A stretch of 64,000 bases of DNA from Syngnathus acus (Eukaryota > Chordata > Actinopteri > Syngnathiformes > Syngnathidae): contig NC_051090.1 in the NCBI RefSeq assembly GCF_901709675.1, positions 1,671,342-1,735,341 on the forward strand, read 5' to 3'. Below, piece after piece: positions 13,098-26,000 of the stretch. Under the pieces are notes generated by a model that was not told the DNA's origin, did not search any database, and worked only from the letters and a program-made list of their open reading frames with translations. Numbering within the stretch: position 1 is the first letter of the stretch; each line of letters begins with the position of its first letter. Made by a program: the position numbers and the translations under genes.

Positions 13098-13280
13098 CTT
13101 TCTGAGCGGACAAGCCGCTACGGAGTCGCTCCGTGTCAACGGCGGGAAGAATTAGCGAGAAATGTGAGGACGGGACCTGGAGGTGAAAAAACAGGAGAAA
13201 CTGCTAGACAATAACAAGATCTTATCCAGGGACTGATTTCTACAACTGATGCAAGAAGTAAAAAGATATTGGCAACACGC

Positions 13281-13439
13281 TACAGGTGCATCTCAATGAA
13301 ATAAAACATGTCATTTATATTAATGGTTGTAACTCACAGTTAATGAAAACCAAAATTTTAATCTGTGTAATATCTATTCCACGTTTTGAATTCAACGATT
13401 CAAAATGTTCTACCGTGTTCGAAATGAGATGCACCTGTA
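13281..13439. mobile_element. fold-back MITE, Tc1/mariner-like (159 bp)
   Basis: Inverted ends tacaggtgcatctcaatg and its near complement caattgagatgcacctgta-type end (gaaatgagatgcacctgta). TA at each border fits a TA target-site duplication. It is too short to encode transposase. The end sequence resembles a common teleost repeat; the family name was not verified. Confidence 0.72.
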
Positions 13440-13550
13440 AATGGACAAAAGTATTGGGACACAATGACAGCTACATGGTCTCGGTAGTCCAATCGCCGAT
13501 CGATCAATTTAACGATTAGTAGGCGTTGTCCCAAGACTTTTGTCTGTATA
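13440..13550. mobile_element. second fold-back MITE abutting the first (about 111 bp)
   Basis: Left end ggacaaaagtattgggaca pairs with right end gtcccaagacttttgtct, with two or three mismatches. The ends resemble those of Tc1-like elements. Non-coding. Confidence 0.65.
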
Positions 13551-14194
13551 ATCTCCTGCAAATTGCACATTTTTGTTTTGAGTAACAAGAAAAAAAAAAT
13601 GATGACACCAGGAATGCCAACTTTAGCGCTCATGTTGCATTTTTCACATTCCAGAAAAGATGTCTCCAAACGGGACGGACAATGTCCCGTCCCATCGTCA
13701 TGTCAAAGGTCGTCACATTTCAGATGAACAAATCGAGCCCCCCCCCAACCCAACCCATCCACAAGTATTTCAAGTAATATCAAGAAAATGAAAATCAGCG
13801 GTCCTCATGAGCCTTGGTAAGCACCCTTTCTTGTCACCATGCCTTAAGCGGACATGTGATGTGTTCATCTCCGGAGCGCCTCGTAGGTACTCAATCGTGC
13901 GTGACATCTCTCAGACGTGAACGGTACTTTAAGCGTCTTTGTGTGGACGGGCGGAATACTGACTGTGTGTATCCTGGATGATGTGCTTTAAGCTGCTCGT
14001 CAAAGTTGCATTCCAGATAATCAACTGCGCATGGAGACACTCACAAGGGACGTCCATGTGAAGAATAACTTTTTTATTTTTAGAACCTTTTTCATCCTGC
14101 ACCATGTCGCTTGCACTCTCCTTATTGTCGTGTCTTCCATTTTGTGTTGTTTCCATTTCCTATCCCGTTAGTTGCTAGAGCATTTATTCAGTGC

Positions 14195-14815
14195 CCGTGT
14201 ACTAGTACGATCATTGCACTAGTAGAACGACTTGGACGCACTAGTCAAGTTTTGTTCTACTACTGTATGACATTTCTGTCCTCAAGTAGAACAAATGTGG
14301 CATTTTAGTAGAATTTTATAATACCAACCATAGCTCATAGTTGTCAACTAGTGCCGTTTTTCCTCACTAGTAACATGTAACTGTCCTACTAGTATGCCAA
14401 AGACGATTCAGTAGAATTTCCAGCAGCCACTGCCTTTTGCGCACAAGTAGGGCAACTACAAAAAACAACTAGTGCAGTAAAACTTTGCACTAGTGGACAT
14501 CTGCATGCTACTAATACCACTGAAGTACTCGTGGCACACAGTTGTTAACTCATGCAGACTTTTGCCTCACTAGTTGAGCGCACTAGTAGACCAATTAAGT
14601 TGCGCTAGTAGATGTCTTTCCTTTTCTTTACCACTGCCTTTCACTACTGTATAACATGTATGCTCACTAGTTGAGCAACTTTGGCATACTAGTAAAACAA
14701 CGACATGTTAGTAGTGTGGCAGGACTACTCGTGGGCAATTGTGGTGCTATTATTAAGGTGCAGGCGGCTACTAGTGTATGTGACAAAGAGCATACTAGTA
14801 CACGACGGCTCCGAC
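14195..14815. repeat. ACTAGT-rich degenerate tandem repeat, period about 100 bp
   Basis: Fourteen ACTAGT hexamers begin at 14201, 14218, 14240, 14347, 14366, 14388, 14468, 14489, 14569, 14582, 14666, 14688, 14770 and 14794. They come in groups 13-24 bp apart that recur every 97-107 bp. Text between hexamers is only loosely conserved (for example cactagtaaaacaac). No coding capacity. Confidence 0.75.
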
Positions 14816-15132
14816 AGCTTTCCTTAGCTTCCAGTCGCACACTGATGATAGCGTGTTTGATTGTACTGCAGCTCAGACCATACCACATCCATGGAACGTG
14901 GAGAGTCTGACTTTCCCCGCCCCCCCTTGTGCTTGGTATGATGCTATTCCCGTTCATGTGATTTCAACCAGACGCCAGTCAGCCTGGCACTTTAACAGCG
15001 GCCATTTCTCAGATTGCCGCCGCTGCCCCGTTAACGCTTTGCTCGTAAAGTGGCTGGCGGGCGGCCATCGAAACGAGCAGACCTCGTAACTCCCATAAAA
15101 AAAAAAAGTCGAAATCCAGAGTCAAGCTCACA

Positions 15133-15153
15133 GCGGCGGCGGCGGCGGCGGCC
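15133..15153. repeat. short GGC trinucleotide run
   Basis: About seven CGG/GGC units (gcggcggcggcggcggcgg) between dennd1b and crb1. Confidence 0.85.
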
Positions 15154-16869
15154 CTACTCACTGACACACGTTCAAACACATAGTGACTATGCAAACATTT
15201 CCAAAAAAACTGAAAAGGTCATACTTTTGACTACTTGAAGAAAAAAAAGAACAATCAAGTTAGTTTCTAATGGGAATAAGCCACATGTCGAGCGTGTGCG
15301 TTTGTGTGTGGTGTGCCTTATAATAATAATACAAGAGGATACCTGGTACAGTATTAAAAGCACGCTAGGAGTATGCAATGTGGAAATCATCAGATGCTCC
15401 TTTGATTGTTTCATGAGTGAAAGTAGTTTGAACCAAATGACCTGAAATGAACTCAGGTGATATTTTTCTGACAGGAGGAACCTCCTGGCATTTTATTTGA
15501 TTTAGTTTTGTTTTTTTACTTTTGCTAGATAGACATCTTTTTCATTTTCTTACTCCATTAGTTTACGATTTTTTTTAGCTAATTCGCTTCGTTTTTTTGG
15601 TCAACAAAAACTAAAAAAAAAACGCATTTAAAAAGCTTTCTCAGAGGTCTTCATTTCAAAACAAAAAAAATATTTTCAGCTGACTAGACATGTATTTTTT
15701 TCTTGAGTATATTTTACAGAAATAATATATAATTGGTGTTATATGTTGTAAATAACACCCAATTTGAATGTTTTAGATGTTATTTTTTAAAATTAAAAAA
15801 AGAAACGATAATATAAAATATACTGCCCTAAATCCTCACTCTCATTTCTGCCCGCATGTTCAGACTCGGTTCTTATTCGCTTGACAGATTGTGGTTCATT
15901 CATAATTATTGATATTTATCGAAATATTTAGCAAGTCAATCAAAAAAAAAAAAAGAATGACGCAAATATGTTGCTTTTGCCTTGCATTATAATATTTAAC
16001 ATCATCTGCCTTGTAGGAGAAGCTATTTTTTACATTTATTGACTGCTGTAAATAAACCATGGAGAAAAAAAAAAAAATCATAACTACTGCTGTGAGTAAG
16101 ATGAAAAATAATGGTGACTGTTTACACTAATGCTGTACAATGACGACCACAACAGTAGTGTGGAGGAGTTGACGTTTCCAAAAATGTGGCAAGAGAGCAA
16201 CCTCGCTATTTCTGCCAGCGGCCGAGTGTGCTAATGTAGCATTAATGAGTGCAGACAGAAACATTTCATAATGTAGTTTAACATCATTTTGCATACATCT
16301 CAAATGCAACAGTATAGACATGAATCACTTCTCGTAACAATGACCTTTTCCGGTACCTTTTTGATTCCGTGCGCACTTGCATGTTCTCGTTGTGGAGAAA
16401 AGAGCAGAGGTCAGTCTGAGGAGGTTTTTTTTTTCCATGACAAACCTGGTACAACTGCACATCTTGTATGCACTGTGAAATGGAAATAAATACGCTTTCA
16501 TGTAACATGCATGTCTGAACTCACTTCGATGTGGTTTAATTGACGGTGGATGTGTTTTGGTCAAGTCACAGACGTTTCTTTCCTATGAGTTTTTTTCTAT
16601 TTAAGGACAAACAACTCAACAAAAATTAGACAGCTATCAAATAAATTAAGCAGATTTTATATTTACATTCACTTAGACGCAAGTGTGACCGCAGCACATA
16701 ATCAATGGGTACAACATATTGGGCTCAAAATGTCCTACAAATATAGATTTGCCATTGTGAAATGAAATCTATCATGGATGAAGACTTCCCAGTGCGGCCG
16801 GCAGGTGCAGCACATCCGAGTAAGATGGATGAACTGTCTCGCCAAAGAGCTTTCAAACGTTTCCACTGC

Positions 16870-17088
16870 TCAGATGAGCCTCTCCATGGGTGGAGTCTGG
16901 GTGACGCTCCACATCTCCACACGAGATCCGTCCTTCTCCTGCCGACTGGGGCTGTAAGTGCCGTGGGTGGCTCGGCGGTTCAGCGCCACCACCAGTCCGA
17001 CCGAAGTCAGCATCACAACCAGCAGCAGGATGACGGACACCAGGCTGATGGCCAGTAGTAGGTCAGAGGTCACGCCTTCTGAGGTCAA
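16870..17088 (-). CDS. crb1: crb1 exon 12: transmembrane and ERLI tail
   Basis: Begins after cttacctctag. It encodes an extracellular LTSEGVTSD stub, a hydrophobic helix ([18 protein letters not shown]), the FERM-binding juxtamembrane region and the PDZ ligand ERLI before TGA. This tail is the hallmark of Crumbs proteins. Confidence 0.96.
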   Translation of the reverse strand: MTSEGVTSDLLLAISLVSVILLLVVMLTSVGLVVALNRRATHGTYSPSRQEKDGSRVEMWSVTQTPPMERLI

Positions 17089-20000
17089 CTAGAGGTAAGA
17101 TGTGCGTTAGCGTCTTTGCAGTAAAGCCATATCTATTCTGCATTCCAGGAAGGCCAAATTTAGCAAGCTTGACAAAGATGTCTTTTGTTTCTCAAAATCC
17201 TTTTTGACCTCCAGCAAACCTGCCAATGGGGTCGCCCAAAAAGAGGTCATGTGCCTTCTATTCAACAATGACCTTAGAAACACAATTAGGAAACACAACA
17301 GTTAGCTCCTGCAGCTATGTCATTTTTCTCTCCTCTCCATCCAGGTTCTCTGGGAAAGTGCTTACCTGTCACTGCGGCACACTTTGCTGTCACAGAGAGT
17401 GTGAAACAGGCAAGCCGCCGCAACAGCAGGACCCGCCATCAGTCTCCCACTGCCACACGCGCCACCGAGATGTCTAACTAACCAGTCTCTGAGGTACGTG
17501 GCGAGGCCACCCTGAAGCCTCCGAGCAGAGGCAGCGGCAATGCCTCTCTGCTGTCAGCACTATCAACCGTCTTTGTGTGTGTGTGCACGTCAGATACGGT
17601 GCCCTCATATTTTTCCGCCAAGCAGACCAAACTTCTGTGAAAGCCAGCAGCTCCCTGCTGAAGCTGCACTTCAGTGCCAGATGTTGCTTTGGCTGAGTTG
17701 AGTTTACTCTCATTATACCGTACTCATCTCTCAAGATTTTTGGTTTGCAAAAAAAAAGGATTGAATGACAGCTCATATCTAAAAAAAAATAAAAGATCTG
17801 GTCATTCATATCTCAAGGTACCACTTTGTGTTAATGTTGCTACTATTAGTACAACCACACTAAACACGTATTTACTTAAAAAAAAAAAAAGATTACTTAT
17901 TAATTGTAAGGTGGGAAAGGAAAAAAAAGAATGATTAAAAGAGGACAGACAACAAAGACTAATAAGGAAGATTTTTTTTATTATTCGAACAAAAACAGAG
18001 AGGGATGTTAGGAGCTTCTGACGGAAGAGACTGACAAAAGAGAACACACACATGCCATGGTAGTAGTGTTATAAAAAATAAACATAAACATGATGGGAGA
18101 AAAGTGATAAATGTGGTCATGAAAGGTTGACCACCGTGACCCGGTGAATATGTGCCGGTTACTGAGCTGCAGAGAATTTGGGTTTAAAATACCTCCGAGA
18201 GAAACGTTTGCAGACAAAAAAAGAAGAAGAGCAAAACAACACATTGTGCAGCTGTCAGTCAATCATCCACTGATGCGAATTCACAACAACAAAGTAAGAC
18301 GACATGTTGTCTCCTCGCACTTGTCAGTGCCTTTAGAAGTAAAACATGCCTTTTTTACACCTACGCTGCTTGGAGCTCCCCGAAATTCCGATACAAAAGA
18401 CTGACAGGATATCCTAAATGGAGAAACATTCCAACAATACATTCGTACCTCCAACGAGGTTGTGTTTGGTTTGGATCGTGGCATTTCGGGATCCCTTTGT
18501 TCTGTTCGATTTATGCCAAGTAGAGTACCTGCTATTTAGCATGGATATGAATAACATTTGGTTTTACCATGTATGTGAGCTAACAGATTTTTGTTTAGAA
18601 TATTTTGTGGGTTTTTGAATTTGAATAATGGTTTTGGTTTAACCAATGAAATCATTTTAAAACACTGTTATGCAACATCATGTTTTTAAACAACTACCTG
18701 TTATCGACTAACGTGCAATTAACACATTTTCATTCTATTCATTCACATTCATTTCTAGGAATTGCCATTAGTTCTTATTGACTCATATATACAATTGTCC
18801 AACTTTTAATCATCCTGCAATATTGCAACCCTCAGGTTTATTCTTCTTTTGCAGCACGTTAATAGTTTGAATCAAAACTGCAGTGGTACTGCCCGCAATT
18901 GCAGTATTAAAAGTGTCTGAAACTGCATTAGGACATTATGGCTCCAAGATTCCACTGACGAACAATCGCCACGCCTCAAAGGAGTCTCTAGGCTCTGGCA
19001 ACATGTGATAAAATAATCGATTAGAGTAGTAGTGGTAAATATTTATGATATTAAATAAGGTGCTTGGAATGAAGGCACAAATGACACCTTGTGCCCCCTC
19101 AGTTGTTGTCCCCCCATTCCACCTCGGGCTCATCGTCCAGCCTGAGCACGAGGTAGGAGAGTAGCTGAAAGAGGTTCTGCCAAAGCAGCACGGCCACGTA
19201 AAAGTAAATGTCGCTTACGTCCGTCTGGCATATGTCGCCGGCGTAGCTCATGTCGCACACGCACAGGAACTTGTTGATCAAGTTGCGGCAGTAGCCTCCG
19301 TTCAGACACGGGTTGGACTTGCATTCGTCTATCTCCTGCTCACACCTGTGATGGACAGAGCGTTGATCATATTGTATTCGGATGGGGGAAAAAAAATGTA
19401 TACAATTTGTCATTGCTTGTAAAATGATACTAATACACAAATAACTTTTTCCCCTAGGCCTCTCTTGCATAAAAGGGATGGCACAACTGATCAACAAGAA
19501 ACCAATGGTAAGTGCAAGATCATTTTTGAAAAAAAACATTTCACCAAAATGAATTCATATTGGTGTCCATCATACCGGTGTCCAGCAAAGCCAGGCGGGC
19601 AGTCACACGACAAGTCGCGCTTGGTGCAGTTGCCGCCGTTGAAGCAAGTGTAGTTTTTCAAGTCATCTCCGCACACAGACGCAGGAAGGTTGGGCCGCCT
19701 AGATGCAGATTACAAACCAAAACTCAAATCTGCCACTGGAGCCAGACAAAAACAGTCATGTGAGACTACTTGTATTGTTTGATTCAGTATTGAGGCAAAA
19801 GAAGCTTACAACCCGACCGCCGTAATCCGATTACCGTAATTCTCGGACTATAAGTCGCGGTTTTTTTTTCATAGTTTGGGTGGGGGTGCGACTTATACTC
19901 AGGAGCGATTTATATACATATATATGGTTTTTTTCACTTTTTTGGGCATTTTATGGCTGGTGCGACTTATACTCCGGTGCGATTTATAGTCCGAAAATTA

Positions 20001-23000
20001 CGGTATCTACCTTGAGGAACGACCATAAAATCTTGTGCAAACCCCAAAAAAAAAAAAAAGCCAGTCAGAATAGTTTTGATAATATGGAATGTATCCCTAA
20101 ATAACAAAATACAAGCATTTTTTTCCCCCGGCCTTCTTTTGGCAAACTTTGGGACAAACAGCAGCTGTCACTCATTCTCTCTCTCTCTCGTATGTGTTTT
20201 TAAACAAACACTGATGGAGGCAGTGTTAATATTAGCTTTGCTTGCCATTTTGCCAGAGCGAGAGATGCTGCGCGTGACATTTGGGAAACAAAGGAGGAAA
20301 CAAACAGGGAACACCTGAGAAAAAATACTTACACATTTCTGACAACAATGTACCAAGGAATTTCTTCAACCCGTTCACTAGAGAGGAAGACAAGGAAGGG
20401 ATGGGGGAAGGAGATAGAAAGCCACACAAACAAAACAAAGTCATTTTGATGAAAACTTTACAGCGCCCATGTTCCCAGTGAAGGGAGACGTGCGGCTTCC
20501 TCGCAAAGGTTCTAGTGCGCAGGAAAAAAATGCAAGGAGCTGCGTGTTTATGGGATAAATGCTCGGCGGCGTTCCCTCGCCTGTTCTCCGAGGCAAACAA
20601 GAGATGAGAGGGAGAGAAAGTGCCGCTGTAGCACTGAGACACGGCGGCAGACCGAGAGGCCTTTTCTGCCTGACACTAGAATAGAAATTCATCTTCAGAT
20701 GAAGCTTGCTGCAGGCGTAGGCAGCCACCGAGGAACGTGAGCAAACGTAGCATCTTGTCTGTCTTCCGCGATTTAGCATCATTTATTTGTGTTTGCTAAC
20801 TAACCGTGCTCTCAAAAAGTCTTCAGGTAGTGACAAAAGGAGGAAATGTTTCTCCTTCCAAAGCCGTGTTTTGTATCACATCAAGTGGAAAGTGTGGTAA
20901 AATGTCACGGGACACAATTGAAGGAAAATTCACAAATGAGCTTTAAAAGCATTGTTTTGGATTGATGCTTTCAGAAATGTATTTGTTTGGCAACTTGATT
21001 GCTCAGTTGAAGTTGTTTTTTGGGGTTGCTTATATAAAAACCATGTCATTTTGTGGAAGGACAGACGAATGAATGAACTCATCCAAAATTAGCAATAGTC
21101 GGCCTGAGCGGAGGTCAACATTAAAAATGTAAATAAGCCGCTAACCCAAAAAGTTGGAACTTTTCTCAGCCCAGAACAAGTTGGAGCACACACTGTCTAT
21201 CATGGACTTACTTGCAAAGCGGTCCGGTGTAGTTCTCAGGGCACAGACAGGCGTATCGGTCAAGTCCATGCAAGCAGGTGCCTCCATTTGCACACAGATG
21301 CTTTTCACAGATGTCAACTTCCTCCTCGCAGTGCATTCCGTCGTATCCCGGTTCACAAGAGCATTCGAAGGTCAGCCCGTTGATGCTGCAGTTGCCGTGG
21401 ATACAAGGTCCGGAGGCGCAGGGGTCGGCCAAGAAGCCGCAGTGCCGCCCCGCCCAGCCCTCGGCGCAGCTGCAGTTGTAGTAGTTGAAGAAGTCTCGGC
21501 ACTCTCCTCCGTTCAAGCACGGATCGGGCGCGCACACCGACGCCCCGCTGCAAGCGACCAGCGGAGGATTGAGGGACGTCTGGATGAATTTCTCCTTCTG
21601 TAATTGTGGAAGGTTGACCTGAGAAGAGCTGAGGTAAGACAGAGCGATCCCGCCTAGCTCCACCGTGCCCAGGCACCCTGCCAGTGACCATCCAACGTCG
21701 GTGGTCAAACCTCCCAGGAAGATGTCTACTCCCTCCCTGAGGAAGTCCAGGTTGCCCCCTTGACCCCTGGAAGTGACGGCTTCATCGACTTCATCATCCA
21801 GCACCAGAGTCCACTGAGATCTATTCGTCCACGGGGCAGTCATGAACAAGTGGACAGCGTGCCACTCGCCATCGCTGACAGATCTCACGCTGTTGAGGCT
21901 GACTGCGGACTTGTCTTCCTCTGCGTCTCCGGTGGAGCTCTGAAGATCCATGAAGAGGAAGCCGTCTTGGACAGAGAGCGTGACAAAGGCAGAATCCTTC
22001 TCCGCGTGGAGGATGGCTGCGCTACGTTTCCGAGTGCGCAGGTTGAAAGAGAGGTTGGTTAGGTTGCGCAATATGTGTCCGTTTCCTCTGTAGACCAGCA
22101 CCGTGGTGTCATTCAGGAAAGTTGCATTGGTGTGACCTAGAAAGGCATGAAAATGACACGTGAGCTTCAAACACACCTTTAAAAACAACATTTAAAACTT
22201 TGAACCCGAGAAGACGTTGATCATTAGTTGGATAACTTCTTCTACTGGCTTTGTAATAATATAATATGGGTTCAAGCAAATCCTGCTTAAGTACTTGATG
22301 GAGCACTGTGTGGTTGGATTGAGGTCGCTAAGCGTGTTACGTGATTGGACAATTATTTATTTAAAGATGCACAAATTGTATAATCAAGTAGGTCTGTATG
22401 AAGGTAGGACAATAATGATATCATTTGATTAACACTGTCAGGATTCATTTAACAATATTATAATCATAAAGTTTATTATTATCATTGTTATTAATATTTT
22501 AAAAAATAAATTACAAATGTATTATCATTATTAATAATAAGTATTATTATTATTGATAACAGTTTATTATTGAAATTTAAGTCAGTTCTCCTGCCCACGA
22601 GAGCTACATTTTGGATTCTAATGTGGCACGTGAATGCCTGCCGATCATTTTGTCCTTAGCATGGAACTGATGATGTCTTTACTCACATTCATATCCTTGG
22701 TGGACTATCTTGCACTCAGCATCCGCAGGGCACGGAGACAATTGGCACCATCTGACGTCTTCACAGTGCCGCCCTGCTGTGCTGGGTGGGCAAGCGCAAG
22801 TGAAATCGTCCCACGCGGTGTAACACATTCCCCCGTTGAGACAAGGGTTCCTCTGAAGAAGAGACAAGGACAAAGGTGGGGCTCATCATTCAAGTCTTTT
22901 ATAATGAATAAAGGGGCACACTTACACTGCAGGTGTTGTCACCGGAGCAGCCAGCAGTCACATTCTCCATGAGTTGCAAAGGGAATGTCGTCACCAAAGT

Positions 23001-26000
23001 GTCCAAAGCAAAAAAGTGCAATCTCCTGTCATTTATCTGCAGGTCTTGGATGCATCCTTTAAAATGTCCCCCCCCCCAAACGGCAGCAGCACGGCTGTCC
23101 AGCAGACCTCCGACATAGACGCTATCTCCTGCTCGAATGGCGTAAGTCCTGACCTGGGCTTCAGCTTGTTTGTGAGCCTCCACGTGCAGCGTCATTCGGC
23201 CCCTGGCCACCTCCACATTCACAAAGTGAACTTGGCCGTCATTGAGCGCGCTCTCTCCCCTCAGGCTCTCGATGTCACCGAGCTGAGCCGTGACCACGCC
23301 GTCCTCCAGCCACACGTGCAGGTAGCGCGTGCTGCCGTTGCCCGCCGCCAGCAGGAGGCCGCCGGGCTTGCGCGTGCGGAGGAAGAGAGAGATCGAGAGG
23401 CCTTCACCCAGGTCATCCGTGACGTTGAAGACGGCGTAGCTCAGCGAGTCCTCGCTCCCAAAGCGAGCGCTCGCATGTTCTGAAGGTGAGGGGGAAAAAA
23501 GGCAAATTTGATCGAAATTCACATTTATTTCTTTTTATTCTTATTCATGGGCATACCCTCTTCGCAGTCTTGGCCCATGTAAGGCCTTGGACACTGGCAC
23601 CGGTAGCTCTGCCACAAGTTGACACACAGTCCATTGTTTTGGCAAGGCGCATCCTCGCAGCGGTCTCGGTGGCTGCAGCCAGGCGACACGTTGACAGCGG
23701 AGTCGCTCAGCCACTCCTCGGGGACAATCAATTGCCAGTCCACCAAGACATCCCGCATGCAACCGATAAATGGCGGAATTGAGGAGTCCTCGCTCGGATC
23801 CTTTCGCACCCCTCCGATGAAGGTGTTCTGAGGGAGCGACGCCGAGCCCTCCATGTTATTCTGGACCGGTGCGACCTTATAGCATAGCTGCCTTTCGCAT
23901 GTCGCCGCGTCACTCAAGAGTCTCAAAGCGAGCACCCGGTTTGTGAGCACCGCCTCGACCGTATGCCACTCTCCATCGGCGACCGCGTGCGACAGCTCCA
24001 AAGCTCCAATTCGACTCAGTACTTGGAGCTTGGCGGCGGTTTGCCTTCGAAGCGTGAGGTGAAGCTGGCCCTCTTGCAGCTCCAGGCATAGCAGAAGACC
24101 CCGAATGCTCCGCTGGAACAATACAGCCCGGGGCAAAGCGGTCTTGAAGCTGAGGGTGATATTGCAAGAGATCTCAGCATCCACAAAGGGGCTCTGTAGC
24201 AGAAGGTAGCCGCTACGTTCGAACGAGAAGGCGGTGGGGGTCTTGCAGAGCGGACCGCTGTGTCCGGCCGAGCAGGAGCAGGTGTAGCCGTGAGTTCCGT
24301 CCAGAAGGAAGGGATTGCAGGAGCCTTGGTTCTGGCACTCATGGCCGTCACAACCCACCAGCCTCACGTGGCAGTTTGCACCTCCGTAAAGATAGCCTTT
24401 GCTACGTTGTTTGTTGCAGTGACACATGTAGCCCCCATCATGGCTCTCGCACTTCCCCCCATTCTGGCACGGGTTGGCATCACAGTGGTTTATTAGCTCC
24501 TGGCAGAGGGAACCTGTGGGATGAATGACATCACTGCAGTTTAACAGGGACCACTCCAGTGCAATTCAAACTATTTTCCTCACAACAAGGATTCAAGGCC
24601 AGGGTATTGTTTTGAATGGATCTCTTCTTAAAACAAAGCAAACAGCTTTTATAAAGGTTATTTTGAGCCTCATCTCATGTCATCTAAATAAAATAGAAAG
24701 TATCAAGTAGCTCCAAGTTACAGTTGACAATATACAGCACTGGATATTTACCTTTTATTTAATCACGCTCTATTTTTAAACTGTAAATGGAATCCACTGA
24801 AATTGACTCTCGTGGTCTGAACATTATAAAACGACAGAAAACAACACCACTGGTATTTCAACCTGTTCACAATCTAGCCACTTAACTAGTCCACGAGGAT
24901 ACTTAACTCTCCAGTGTTGCGCATTATCCTCTTAACGTTGTTTCACTTCAAATGTGTTTACAGACTTACTATTCAAAAGATTGTTATTTGATAGTTTCCC
25001 TGCTAGCGTTTACGATGGAGAGTAGAAAATAGGCAAGCAGATGCTCCAATGCACATCACCCACTTCTTCCTGTTACCTGTTCCAAGCCAGAGAACCGCCC
25101 AAATCCATCCTGTGTGTATCCGCATTATGACGTCACTCTTTTCCCCAGAGATGCCCCAAACTTGTCTAAGTGCACCATATTAATTTGACGTCCGTCGCAA
25201 TGGAGCTCTGCTCTTCGTCGTGCAGGGCCGAATATGCGGAGACCAGCAAAGTAAGATCCTGGGGATTACACTAATGCTATTTGGCCAACTTACTGAGTCA
25301 GTGCGACACTAGCCAGGGCACCTCGCAGACTAACTTAGCCTGATCATTGCAAAATCAAGTCTTGTGTAAGGCAGAGTTAAAGTAATCTGCTTTTGTAACC
25401 CAAAAACATTCAAGGCACACTGACAATATCCTTTAGGTATTTAGCAAACGACTGCAGGTACACTAGAAATAATTCCACCACAATCTCACAGGGAGTACAC
25501 ATATGTGATGTATTTGATATTATTAGTAACTGTTACTTTGTTCTATCCTCCTAAAGCACGAAAAAAAGCATTATATAACCTAATGTTTATCTCAAGCCTT
25601 AGCCTATGCACACACTTTTTTTTAAATTAGTTTTTTATTTAATTTATTTTATTTTCCATCCATCCATTTTCTGTACCGCTTATTATTTAACTTATTTTAT
25701 TATTACCACACAGCTCTTATTTACAGTATGTGTCAGCATAGGCTGCAAAAAAGCAGCATCATGTAGTGGACTCCTCAGAATATGGTACCTGTTGTTCCCG
25801 GAGGGCAGCTGCAAATGTAGCCCGCAGCGTGCTGCGGGTCGTAGCGTTCGGGTAGCAGTGGCTCGATACCAAAAAGAACCCGCCACGACCTCTCGATGCA
25901 GCGGCCTCCGTTCAAGCACGGGTTACTGCCGCACTCATTGATGTCTATTTCACAGAGTGTCCCCTTAAACCCTGAAATCAAGCAAAACATGACAGTAAAC

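Larger units (their letters stand above)
13098..16869. other. convergent dennd1b / crb1 3' region
   Basis: Lies between the stop codons of two convergent genes and should hold both 3' UTRs. Plus-strand AATAAA candidates lie near 13300 (gaaataaaaca) and 16483 (ggaaataaata). Contents: abutting fold-back elements 13281-13550, an ACTAGT-rich array about 14195-14815, a GGC run near 15134-15152 and several A runs. No coding gene was seen. Confidence 0.7.

Noticed and set aside
12627-13139. Long minus-strand open frames over the dennd1b last exon.
   Set aside because: Shadows of a GC-rich coding exon; the plus frame has clear DENND1B homology and correct splice phase.
21154-21603. Plus-strand open frame over crb1 exon 9, and alternative minus frames nearby.
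   Set aside because: The real frame encodes EGF and laminin-G domains on the minus strand; the others have no domain pattern.
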